Shown here: piece after piece, positions 18,695-26,827 of the stretch
Numbering within the stretch: position 1 is the first letter of the stretch
How the letters are laid out: the number at the start of each line of letters is the position of its first letter
Source: Sulfurospirillum cavolei
GTDB taxonomy: Bacteria; Campylobacterota; Campylobacteria; Campylobacterales; Sulfurospirillaceae
NCBI RefSeq assembly: GCF_000813325.1
Contig: NZ_BBQE01000015.1
DNA length: 64,000 nucleotides
Reading direction: 5' to 3' (one strand)
Program-made: the position numbers and the translations under genes
The notes under the pieces: generated by a model
Told to the model about the DNA's origin: nothing
Seen by the model: the letters and a program-made list of their open reading frames with translations, nothing else
The model's database searches: none

Positions 18695-20439
18695 GAGAGT
18701 CGCTCCAAATGCACTTTCATATCCTGAAAAACCGCACATTGCCCCTCTTGACTCGTTGCGTAAGGCGTTAACATGTTCACGTTTTTCGCACCGCTGTAGA
18801 GCAGTAAACAATCATCGCGTAGCTTGGAACTGGGCATCACGGAGTAAATACAAGAGCCGTAACGACTCGAAAGCCTCACGCGTTCTTCTTGCTTAAGCCC
18901 CAAACTTTGCGGTACGTACAAATAATCGTCGGTTACAAATTGTGAATTGAGCGATCGGTTTTGCTTCGCGGCGATCAGAAAAAATCCCCCCTCTTCCAAT
19001 ACCTCGCCCTCATCAAAAGAGTCCATAAATTCAAAACGACCGGTAGGCGTGTAAAAACGCTCTTCGTAGGGTAGCGTTTCATACGTTTTCGACATCAAAA
19101 AGCCCTCTTTTTCAACACTGTTCGTTGCGATCATACGCTCTAATATGACCGTATCTTCTTCCAAAGGCGCGTGTTTAAACGTTTCTAAGAGCCGTTGCGT
19201 CAATGCGTATTCGCTGATCGCAAAGGTTGCCTCTTCAAGTTTGGGCATCCGTCCGATAAACGGGTGTCCGTAGCTGAGTTTGAGGTCGTTTTTTTCCAAA
19301 AACGATTGGGCGGGAATCACTAAATGCGCTTTCGCAGACGTCTCGTTTTCGTGAAGCCCGAAATAAACGACGCACTTTGCCTTGGAGAGTCCTTCTTGAA
19401 CTTTGGAAGAACAGGGCATTTGGCTCAACGGATTGCCGCCTTGAATAAACACCAAATCGTAATCGCCGAAATTGACGGTCGGTAGCGTTACTTTCGTAGC
19501 ATCAATTTTAAAAGGCGAGCTAAACCCAAAACCGCTGTCGCTAATGTACCCTACGCCGCACCCTTCTTTTCCGAAAAGCCCCGCCATCGCCGCAAAAGCG
19601 TCGATGGCGCGTAAAACGCTATGCCCGAAACGGTATTTTTGCACGCCGATGCCGACCAAAACGGAAGTTTTTTTCCCGGCGATCAAGGAGAGCAACGCGC
19701 TTGCTTCTTCAAGACTTACTCCCGATTTTTCTACAAGATACGGTAGTGAAAATTTTTCGATCAGAGCTGAAAAAGCCGTGTAATGTAAACAACGCGACTC
19801 TAAAAAGGAGCGATCTTCCATACCTTTCGTTGCGATTAAACGGCATAGAAGCAGTGCCAAATACAGATCGCTTTTCGGCCGAATCGGAATAAACAGATCC
19901 GCACGCTCGGCAAGATCGATTTTGACGGGATTGATGACGATAAGGGTTTTCCCTTTTAACGCGGGTAACATGTGAGAATTGGTCACGCTCGGGTTTCGTC
20001 CCCATACGATGACGACTTCGGACTTTTTGACATGTAAGGGAGAAAGCGAAAGATCCGCCCCTCTTCCTTGTACGATTCCGCTCGCTCCCGCTTCTTCGCA
20101 CAACGAACCGGAGGCAAATACGGCTCCGTGTCGGGCAAAAAACATTTTCGTGACGCTTTGCATCACGCCTAAATTGCCGCTTCCTTTAAAATAAAGCGTG
20201 CGTGAAGGCAGATACGTTTGAAGCTGTGTTTCTAAAATTTCGCATGCCCGCTCTAATGAGACGGTTTGCCCCAAGTAGCGAGCCTCTTCGATGCGATCAA
20301 ATTGATGGTAATGGTTGAGATGGTGGCAAAGATAGCCTTGCGTAATCGGGTGGGCTTTATTGCCCTTAAGCACGCGGTTCTCGTTAACGACGATGCTACA
20401 CCCGTCGAAGCAATCCAAAGGACAGGTCGTAAGACGCAT
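18691..20439 (-). CDS. Cytoplasmic molybdopterin oxidoreductase
   Basis: A 582-residue member of the DMSO-reductase superfamily. The N-terminus carries a four-cysteine Fe-S site (CPLDCFDGC at 6-14, then the Cys of GYLCHH near 38). Then come the molybdopterin-binding regions, with SLCEEAGASG as the likely metal-ligand loop and VIVWGRNPSVTNSH. It lacks a Tat or Sec signal, so it acts in the cytoplasm, and it is shorter than formate dehydrogenase or PsrA (over 700 residues). The C-terminal domain (from about 470) retains the usual MopB_CT fold (LLLYSGAKNVNMLTPYATS). The substrate is unknown. It is coupled to the RNxxxH gene; no electron-transfer subunit lies beside it. Confidence 0.85.
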   Translation of the reverse strand: MRLTTCPLDCFDGCSIVVNENRVLKGNKAHPITQGYLCHHLNHYHQFDRIEEARYLGQTVSLERACEILETQLQTYLPSRTLYFKGSGNLGVMQSVTKMFFARHGAVFASGSLCEEAGASGIVQGRGADLSLSPLHVKKSEVVIVWGRNPSVTNSHMLPALKGKTLIVINPVKIDLAERADLFIPIRPKSDLYLALLLCRLIATKGMEDRSFLESRCLHYTAFSALIEKFSLPYLVEKSGVSLEEASALLSLIAGKKTSVLVGIGVQKYRFGHSVLRAIDAFAAMAGLFGKEGCGVGYISDSGFGFSSPFKIDATKVTLPTVNFGDYDLVFIQGGNPLSQMPCSSKVQEGLSKAKCVVYFGLHENETSAKAHLVIPAQSFLEKNDLKLSYGHPFIGRMPKLEEATFAISEYALTQRLLETFKHAPLEEDTVILERMIATNSVEKEGFLMSKTYETLPYEERFYTPTGRFEFMDSFDEGEVLEEGGFFLIAAKQNRSLNSQFVTDDYLYVPQSLGLKQEERVRLSSRYGSCIYSVMPSSKLRDDCLLLYSGAKNVNMLTPYATSQEGQCAVFQDMKVHLERLS

Positions 20440-20479
20440 TTGATCCCCTTTAACGATGAGAAATGGCGTTAATTATACC

Positions 20480-22168
20480 CTAATTCTCCAAACGCAAAAG
20501 TTTATCTTCCAAGATTTCCAAGCTTAAAGGCTCGTTCACGTCAATATCCAGATGTTGGTATTCCATGCTTAAAGCGTACTCTTCCAACATAGCGTCTAAC
20601 GCTTCGTAGCGCATATGCGTATGTTCTTGCGTATGGATTACCAAAAAATTGTCGCTGTAGGCCCGAACGATCATCGCTTCGGGATAAATTTCGTGGATAC
20701 ATTGTGCGATACGCCTTAAAAAAAGATCACCTTTTTTCCAGCCGTAACGTTTATTGTACTCGGCAAAATGCGTACAGTTGAGATGGTCGATGCATAACAA
20801 TTTCATGGAACAATCTCCCGCATGCGCGAAGAGAAATTTGAGATAATTGATATTGTAAAAACCGGTCAGTTGATCGCGGAAGTAGTACGAAAAGCGCATC
20901 TCTTCCAATAAATCTTTAGGCATTTGCGTCGTATTTTCGGGTAATTTTACGTTTTTAAAGACCTTTTTGGCAGCGGCAACGATGGAAGGGTTGAATTGTT
21001 TGCCGCTCTCTTCTTCCAAAAGGAAAAGTGCCTCTTCGCGACGTAAGCATTTACGATACGCTCGATTCGTCGTCATTGCGTCAAACGCATCCGCCACGGT
21101 AATGATTTGCGAGAAAATCGGAATTTGCTCCCCTTTCAATCCGCTCGGATACCCTCGTCCGTCGTAACGTTCGTGATGGTGCAAAACAATGGTTGCCAAT
21201 GCGCTAAAAGGTTCACGCGACAACAATTCGTAGCTGGCGGTCGAATGGCGTTGAATCAGTGAATATTCCATCGAAGAGAGCGTATCGGGTTTGAGGAGGA
21301 TCGAGTCTGGAATCTCGATCTTTCCGATGTCGTGCAACATGCCCGCTTTATAGATAAAATCGGCTTCGTCGTGGGAGTAGCCGAGCTCAAGCGTGAGAAG
21401 CTTGGCATACTCGGCAACCCTTTGGCTGTGACCGGCGGTATAACTGTCGCGTTTCTCGACCATATCGATGAGCGCATACATACTCTCTTCGTAGAGTTTT
21501 GTCTTTTCGTTCAAATAATTACGTCCCTTAGCGTGAATCCACCAAATCGCAAACAGTCCTAAACACCACGTTCCCAAATACATACCGATTAAAAAATAGT
21601 AACTTTGCGCGTTAGCTTCCCGAAACGTGGGAACTTGCATCGAAATCGTCGTAAACCCCAACAACGCGCCGATCTTCTCGTCGCCGTGAACGTGGCAAGA
21701 GATGCACGAGTGGTTCGCCAACATCGGTACGGCGTAAAAAAGGTATTTGCGTTCGTTTTTGTAAAAAATGTTGTACGTATCTTGTTTCGTCTCTTTGACG
21801 CTTAAAAGCGATTGTTTAACGCTAGCAGGAACGTTCATCGCATGAATATCTTTGTAAATCGAGTTAATGGAAAGATCCATATCGCTATGGCGTGCCAAAA
21901 CGGCCAGAAGGTCGCGTAGGGAAAAATTATTGCGAATGCTGTACTTTTGCTCGTCGCTTAACGCTTTGGCTTTTTGTTCATACGCCCAATACACAAAAGC
22001 GACCGACTGCTCGGCAACGCCTTTTATTTTTTCCAGAGAGCTTTGCTCGATATGCTTCTCTTCGTTGATAAATTGGTATACGACAAAAAGTGAGGTTAAA
22101 AACGTCCAACAAATCGTCAGCAAAATAGCGATTTGTTTAAAATATTTAATTTTCTTGCTTAAGGACAT
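20480..22168 (-). CDS. Haem-sensor HD-GYP protein with degenerate GGDEF
   Basis: A 562-residue membrane protein. A first membrane helix (about 12-32) and a second (about 190-211) bracket a periplasmic DUF3365/Tll0287-like domain with one haem-c site CISCH (155-159). The cytoplasm holds a complete HD-GYP phosphodiesterase: HD at 279-280, HH at 330-331 and DGRGYP ending near 341, predicted to hydrolyse c-di-GMP. The C-terminal 150 residues begin DQLTGFYNINYLKFL, like a GGDEF domain, but no GGDEF signature is present. The layout suggests redox or gas sensing through haem to lower c-di-GMP. Confidence 0.88.
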   Translation of the reverse strand: MSLSKKIKYFKQIAILLTICWTFLTSLFVVYQFINEEKHIEQSSLEKIKGVAEQSVAFVYWAYEQKAKALSDEQKYSIRNNFSLRDLLAVLARHSDMDLSINSIYKDIHAMNVPASVKQSLLSVKETKQDTYNIFYKNERKYLFYAVPMLANHSCISCHVHGDEKIGALLGFTTISMQVPTFREANAQSYYFLIGMYLGTWCLGLFAIWWIHAKGRNYLNEKTKLYEESMYALIDMVEKRDSYTAGHSQRVAEYAKLLTLELGYSHDEADFIYKAGMLHDIGKIEIPDSILLKPDTLSSMEYSLIQRHSTASYELLSREPFSALATIVLHHHERYDGRGYPSGLKGEQIPIFSQIITVADAFDAMTTNRAYRKCLRREEALFLLEEESGKQFNPSIVAAAKKVFKNVKLPENTTQMPKDLLEEMRFSYYFRDQLTGFYNINYLKFLFAHAGDCSMKLLCIDHLNCTHFAEYNKRYGWKKGDLFLRRIAQCIHEIYPEAMIVRAYSDNFLVIHTQEHTHMRYEALDAMLEEYALSMEYQHLDIDVNEPLSLEILEDKLLRLEN

Positions 22169-22260
22169 CTTTTTTTGTCATCTTTTTTTAATTTAGTAAA
22201 AATAATTTTACCAATTATGCCCCAACAAAGCTTAAGCAACGATTTAAGAGGAAAAAGAGG

Positions 22261-22290
22261 AAGAAAAAACGAGGAGAGCGTATCTCCTCG
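22261..22290 (-). terminator. Intrinsic terminator after glyS
   Basis: CGAGGAGA (22270-22277), five-base loop, TCTCCTCG (22283-22290). Read on the minus strand the stem is followed by TTTTTTCTTC. It lies 8 nt past the glyS stop and separates it from the HD-GYP gene. Confidence 0.88.
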
Positions 22291-22297
22291 TCAAGGG

Positions 22298-24349
22298 TTA
22301 AATGCTAATTTCTTTAATATCCGCGATAGATTTAAATGCAAGATAAATAGAAGCGATCAGGTTTTGACGATTGGTTCTTCGCGCAAGATCGTCCGTGTTG
22401 ACCATGACGTTATCGAAAAAGGCGTCGATAGCGGGTTTGAGTCCAAAAAGCGCGTCAAGGTGCTCTTCGTACGAAGCGTAATGTTGTGCATTGAGGGCTT
22501 GAAACGCCTGAAAAAGCGCTGTTTCGTGTGCATCGTCAAATAACGCTTCGTCGATACGAAGCTCGTTCGTTAGGTGCATATTTTTGATAATGTTCGCGAC
22601 CCTTTTGAAAGTCGAGAACATCTCTTTAAATCCTTCGCTCGTCGCGATCGAAGATAAAGCTTTGATCTTGTCGGCAAGGCGAACGACGTCCCGTTCTCCG
22701 CTATCGATAACCGCCGTGATAATCGAAGGATTGACGTCGAAGAACTGGTATAAACGCTCCAAAAAGAAGTTTTCCAACACGGCAAAATCAAACGGACGAT
22801 ACCCTTGCGCCAAAGCCTGCAAATCGTTTTTAATATCAAACGCGATGCGTTGATCCAAGACGATTTTAATAATGCCGTTGACCGCACGTCGAAGCGCGTA
22901 AGGGTCTTTATTGCCCGTCGGAATTTTTTGAATGCTAAAGAGCGCAATCAACGAATCCAATTTATACGCCAACGCGACGATAGCACTAAAAAGCGTGCTC
23001 GGAAGAGCGCTCTCTTCGGAATTGGGCAGGTATTGTTCTCTCAGCGCCAACGCCACAAGAGGCTCTTCGCCCGCCGCCGTCGCGTAGTAGTAGCCCATCA
23101 AACCTTGAAGCTCCGTAAACTCGTACACCATCTCCGAAAGCAAATCGCTTTTAGAATACATCACGGCTTTGTGCATCAAAGCGTTTAACGCCGCTTCGTC
23201 GAGCGGCGCATGTTGGGCTAAAAGCGTCGATGCGTATCGGTGCGTCAAATAATCGGCAATCGTTTTTTCGCGAAGCTCTTTATCCAAAAGCGATCCTAAG
23301 CCTTCAAGGTAGGTAATATCGCTCAATCCTTCGTAACGAAGACCGTTTTTGAGGTCGTTTTCCCAAAAGAAAAGCGCGTCGGAAAGGCGAGCGCGAAGCA
23401 CTTTCTCGTTGCCCTTAACGATCAAATCGTAATCATCGCTGATCGCGTTGGAAACGACGATAAAACGATTGCTCAATTTGCCCTCTTTAAAGACGGGAAA
23501 ATAGCGTTGATTCTCTTTCATCGACGTAATAATGACCTCTGGAGGCAATTGCAAAAAACGCTCTTCAAACGAACCGATCAATGCTTTGGGATACTCCGTA
23601 ATCGCAACGACTTCGGCCAAAAGGTCCGCATCGATTTCGATATGAACGCCCTCTTTAGCTTCGATCGCTTTAAAGTCGTCCAAAATAATCGCTTCACGTT
23701 TGTGCGGATACAGTACGACGCCGCGCTTTTCCAATCGCTCGAAATAATCACCCGCAAACATGTAAGCAAAAGGTTCGTACGAAACCGTTCGATGCGGATA
23801 CGAAAACGGCGTGGACTCGACACCGAAGAGCGAAAAGCTAACATGTTCGTCCCCGAGCATACATCCGATCCAACGAATCGGACGAATAAAATGCTCCTCT
23901 AAAAAGCCCCAACGCATCGATTTACCGAAATTGAGCCCTTTGAGAAACGTCTCGATCATCCCTTTGAGCAAGTGTTTACTCGCTTGTCCTTCAACGACTT
24001 TTTTGTAGTAAAGAACCGTTTTACCGTCTTTTTCGCTTTGTGCGATTTCGCTAAAATCGACGCCGCACTTTTTAGCAAAACTGAGTGCCGCGGGAGTCGG
24101 TTCGCCGTCTTTAAACGCAACGTTTAAAGGTGCGCCGAAAAACTCTTCTTCGCGCGCTTCTTGTTCGGTAGGAAACGCTTGATGCCATAAGACGAGACGA
24201 CGCGGCGTATAGTAAAATTGAAATTCGCACGCCAAAGCGTTTTTTTCTAAAATATCGAGCCAGAGTTTTTCAATGTTGGGAAGTTCTTTTAAGAAGGGAA
24301 CGGCGGGAAGCTCTTCGACGCCTATTTCAATTAAAAGGGGTTTGATCAT
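22298..24349 (-). CDS. glyS: Glycyl-tRNA synthetase beta subunit
   Basis: A 683-residue GlyS, the tRNA-binding beta chain of the alpha2-beta2 bacterial GlyRS. Hallmarks are the start MIKPLLIEIGVEELPA, LPPEVIITSMKENQRYFPV in the centre and ALRRAVNGIIKIVLD near the HD-like and anticodon-binding C-terminus. Length fits the family. The alpha subunit (glyQ) is not in this window, which is common in Campylobacterota. It has its own terminator downstream and a TTTACATGTAAA palindrome immediately upstream (24359-24370). Confidence 0.97.
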   Translation of the reverse strand: MIKPLLIEIGVEELPAVPFLKELPNIEKLWLDILEKNALACEFQFYYTPRRLVLWHQAFPTEQEAREEEFFGAPLNVAFKDGEPTPAALSFAKKCGVDFSEIAQSEKDGKTVLYYKKVVEGQASKHLLKGMIETFLKGLNFGKSMRWGFLEEHFIRPIRWIGCMLGDEHVSFSLFGVESTPFSYPHRTVSYEPFAYMFAGDYFERLEKRGVVLYPHKREAIILDDFKAIEAKEGVHIEIDADLLAEVVAITEYPKALIGSFEERFLQLPPEVIITSMKENQRYFPVFKEGKLSNRFIVVSNAISDDYDLIVKGNEKVLRARLSDALFFWENDLKNGLRYEGLSDITYLEGLGSLLDKELREKTIADYLTHRYASTLLAQHAPLDEAALNALMHKAVMYSKSDLLSEMVYEFTELQGLMGYYYATAAGEEPLVALALREQYLPNSEESALPSTLFSAIVALAYKLDSLIALFSIQKIPTGNKDPYALRRAVNGIIKIVLDQRIAFDIKNDLQALAQGYRPFDFAVLENFFLERLYQFFDVNPSIITAVIDSGERDVVRLADKIKALSSIATSEGFKEMFSTFKRVANIIKNMHLTNELRIDEALFDDAHETALFQAFQALNAQHYASYEEHLDALFGLKPAIDAFFDNVMVNTDDLARRTNRQNLIASIYLAFKSIADIKEISI

Positions 24350-24437
24350 CGATCGACCTTTACATGTAAATAATTTAGGTTTATTGTAACCAAGAGTTGG
24401 TTAAATCGTCCTTTTACATGTCAAGGTCGCAAACGCC

Positions 24438-24641
24438 TTAGGCTTTGGATTTACAATGCCCGACCCACTTGCTTAAAAGCCAAATCGAAGGGCAAAAATC
24501 GGTAATCGCCCAAACGACGATCATCGCGATTACGAAGCCTAAGAGAATCGTACCGTAAATCGAGCCGGCACTCATCAAGCAACATGCGATAAAAAGTACC
24601 GCCGCCATCATCAAACGTTGAAGTTTTTCCGCACATTTCAT
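24438..24641 (-). CDS. Small DUF2892-like inner-membrane protein
   Basis: A 67-residue protein with two hydrophobic helices (about 11-26 and 28-47) separated by a Ser-Gly turn, ending in DFCPSIWLLSKWVGHC. This resembles the DUF2892/YgaP membrane domain, which often has a conserved C-P near the end. It may anchor or assist a sulfur-transfer reaction, but no rhodanese domain is attached. It is monocistronic and flanked by a TTACATGT-type palindrome near 24414. Confidence 0.7.
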   Translation of the reverse strand: MKCAEKLQRLMMAAVLFIACCLMSAGSIYGTILLGFVIAMIVVWAITDFCPSIWLLSKWVGHCKSKA

Positions 24642-24715
24642 ATCGTATCCTTTTATCTCATTTATAAGGTATAACTATAAAAAGAAGGCACTTAGAAACG
24701 TGTTATTTTTTAAAA

Positions 24716-25648
24716 TTACTCTTTTGGCGTATGGAAAATCGCAGTTATCGGAAAGTGATCGGAATAACCGATACCGAGGTGTTGTCCCCGTCCTCGATCG
24801 CTGATTTGCCAACGATTGGGATTTCCTTTTTCGTCTAACATGTAAGGTGCGATAAAGACCCGCATGGAAAACGGAACGTACTCGATTTTTTGGCGGTCGA
24901 AAAGCGTTTTGGAGACGATAATATGATCCAAAGTCTCTTTTTCTTTGCCGTAACTGTGAGAATAGCGCGCATTTTGAGGCAGGTCGTACCACAAGTTATA
25001 CAACGGCGCGTTTTTATCGCCGGCTTTCAAAAACGTTGAGAGTCCCATGCCCCAATGCCCTTTGCGCTCCTGATACGGCGAATTCAAATCGCCCATCACG
25101 ATAACTTCGGCGTTTTTATCCTGTTCTAAGAGCTTGTGCAAGGTTTTTGCGTAGACGAGCCGTTCGTCCTCTTTTTCTTTATACGCCGGCCAGTGGCTCA
25201 CGTACAGCGTGAGCGGATACGTACCGACGCGTAGGGAAAGTTTGTGAATGCCTCGGGCTTGGTCGGGTAACCAAAACGTTTGCGTCTTCTCGATCGCAAA
25301 ACGCGAAAGCAGTGCCGTTTCGACGCTTACGCGCTCTTTTTTCTTGGGATAAAACACGAATGCATACGCCTTATCACCGAGCGCGGCGTTTAAACGCTCC
25401 AAAACCGCTTGGTTTTCGATCTCTTCCAAGGCGATCACATCCGCGTCGATATCGCGTATGACGCGTGCAAGGTTGGCGATTTTGATGCGAAGCATCGCTT
25501 CGTTCCAACCGTGTTTGGCATTGGGGATATACTCTTGGTATTCGCCGCCTTGAACGCTGGCGTCGAACAAATTTTCGACGTTATAATTGGCAACTTTAAA
25601 CTCGAGTGCTCCCAGCACTAAAGGACAAAGAAGCCACAAAAAACGCAT
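24716..25648 (-). CDS. Exported endonuclease/exonuclease/phosphatase-fold protein
   Basis: About 310 residues. A signal peptide (MRFLWLLCPLVLGA) is followed by a DNase I-like fold with its motifs in order: NYNVENLF, ALEEIENQ (metal-binding Glu), YVSHWPAYK, VMGDLNSP and YSDHFPITA (catalytic Asp-His). It is likely a periplasmic or secreted metal-dependent nuclease or phosphodiesterase. The ATG at 25648 shares a base with the TGA of the carbonic anhydrase gene (TGATG), suggesting coupling. An upstream in-frame ATG at 25660 is possible and adds four residues. Confidence 0.88.
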   Translation of the reverse strand: MRFLWLLCPLVLGALEFKVANYNVENLFDASVQGGEYQEYIPNAKHGWNEAMLRIKIANLARVIRDIDADVIALEEIENQAVLERLNAALGDKAYAFVFYPKKKERVSVETALLSRFAIEKTQTFWLPDQARGIHKLSLRVGTYPLTLYVSHWPAYKEKEDERLVYAKTLHKLLEQDKNAEVIVMGDLNSPYQERKGHWGMGLSTFLKAGDKNAPLYNLWYDLPQNARYSHSYGKEKETLDHIIVSKTLFDRQKIEYVPFSMRVFIAPYMLDEKGNPNRWQISDRGRGQHLGIGYSDHFPITAIFHTPKE

Positions 25649-26292
25649 CAACCCTCGCATCCGAGCATAGGCTCAAACTCGCCCGTTTCGGTATTAAAAT
25701 ACTCCAATTCGCCCGTTTCCAAATGATAGTACCACGAACGAATAAAAAGCTCTCCTTCATTCACGCGTCGTTCGACGTCCGGATACGTTAGCAAATTTTT
25801 GGATTGGAATAAAAGCGAGATTTTTTCCGTCAATTCCAAACGTTTGGCATGGTCGATGTTTTGACCCAGTTTGGCTTCCACGTAGTTTTTGGCATCGAGC
25901 CCTAATTGCAACCACTTTTTGACATGTACCAAATTAATGTCGGTAATTTTCGTATACATCGTCTCGATCGCCCCGCAATGCGAGTGACCGCACACGATAA
26001 TATCGCTCACGCCCAAAACCGAAACGGCATATTCGATTCCCGCCGCCGTCGCGTGATAATCATCGTCCGGCGCAAACGGCGGAACGAAATTGCCGATATT
26101 GCGTAAAACGAACAACTCTCCCGGAGCCGCATCGGTAATCAAAGTCGGGTCAACGCGCGAATCGCTGCACGCTATAAAAAGAACTTTAGGCTTTTGTCCG
26201 TTTTTTACTAAGTCTATAAACTTATTTTCGTATTTTTTAAACTTCGTGTCTTTAAACTTCTCGTAACCGCTTATCAAATCCGCTATTTTCAT
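25648..26292 (-). CDS. Beta-class carbonic anhydrase
   Basis: A 214-residue enzyme interconverting carbon dioxide and bicarbonate. Zinc ligands are seen as C42 in ACSDSRVDP, H103 and C106 in CGHSHCGA, with the D44/R46 catalytic dyad. Length fits beta-class enzymes. No signal peptide, so it is cytoplasmic, supplying bicarbonate for carboxylations. It is translationally coupled to the nuclease-fold gene downstream; I see no functional reason for that pairing. Confidence 0.95.
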   Translation of the reverse strand: MKIADLISGYEKFKDTKFKKYENKFIDLVKNGQKPKVLFIACSDSRVDPTLITDAAPGELFVLRNIGNFVPPFAPDDDYHATAAGIEYAVSVLGVSDIIVCGHSHCGAIETMYTKITDINLVHVKKWLQLGLDAKNYVEAKLGQNIDHAKRLELTEKISLLFQSKNLLTYPDVERRVNEGELFIRSWYYHLETGELEYFNTETGEFEPMLGCEG

Positions 26293-26515
26293 CGTCGCTC
26301 CTCGGTAGTTTCAACGACGTCATTATACACAAAGAGCATGAAAAAGAAATTACAAGCTCGAAACGATTATAATAGAGCTCTTCAAAACACGTTTTGTAAG
26401 AAAAAACATTCAGGTACCAAAGTATCTTTAACCCTAGCGTCGCTTTTCACGCAAACTTCGTTTGGAAGCTTTGTTTCAAAGGCTCGCATACCAAAACTCT
26501 CTTTAAAGGAAAACG

Positions 26516-26827
26516 ATGGAATTTAGCAATGTTACGGTCGTCAAAAAAGCCAACGTCTATTACGACGGGAACGTGGTCAGCCGCACCGTCAAGTTTGAGG
26601 ACGGAACGACCAAAACGCTCGGTTTTATGCAAAAAGGCGATTATACCTTTCGTACCGGCGTCGCCGAGGTGATGGAAATCTTAAGCGGTGAATTAAGCGT
26701 CGAGTTACCCGATCGTAAAGAGCCTCTTAGTATTTGCAAAGAAGCGACGTTTCGCGTTCCGGCAAATTCCTCTTTTACGTTACATGTCACGACGTTTGCG
26801 GATTATTGTTGTTCTTACGTTCTATAA
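26516..26827 (+). CDS. ppnP: Pyrimidine/purine nucleoside phosphorylase
   Basis: A 103-residue single-domain cupin of the DUF1255/YaiE family, which phosphorolyses several nucleosides. Family features are VYYDGNVVSRTV, DGTTKTLGFMQKGDYTFRT, and the C-terminal YCCSYVL. The ribosome site is AAAGGA shortly before the ATG. The last 41 bp overlap the end of the convergent GGDEF-EAL gene; both frames are well supported, so the overlap appears real. The 222-bp region upstream holds no other gene that I can see. Confidence 0.93.
   Translation: MEFSNVTVVKKANVYYDGNVVSRTVKFEDGTTKTLGFMQKGDYTFRTGVAEVMEILSGELSVELPDRKEPLSICKEATFRVPANSSFTLHVTTFADYCCSYVL

Noticed and set aside
26787..26827. 41-bp overlap of ppnP and the GGDEF-EAL gene as a sign of a sequencing error
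   Set aside because: Both C-termini look natural and both frames are conserved families; convergent overlaps of this size occur.
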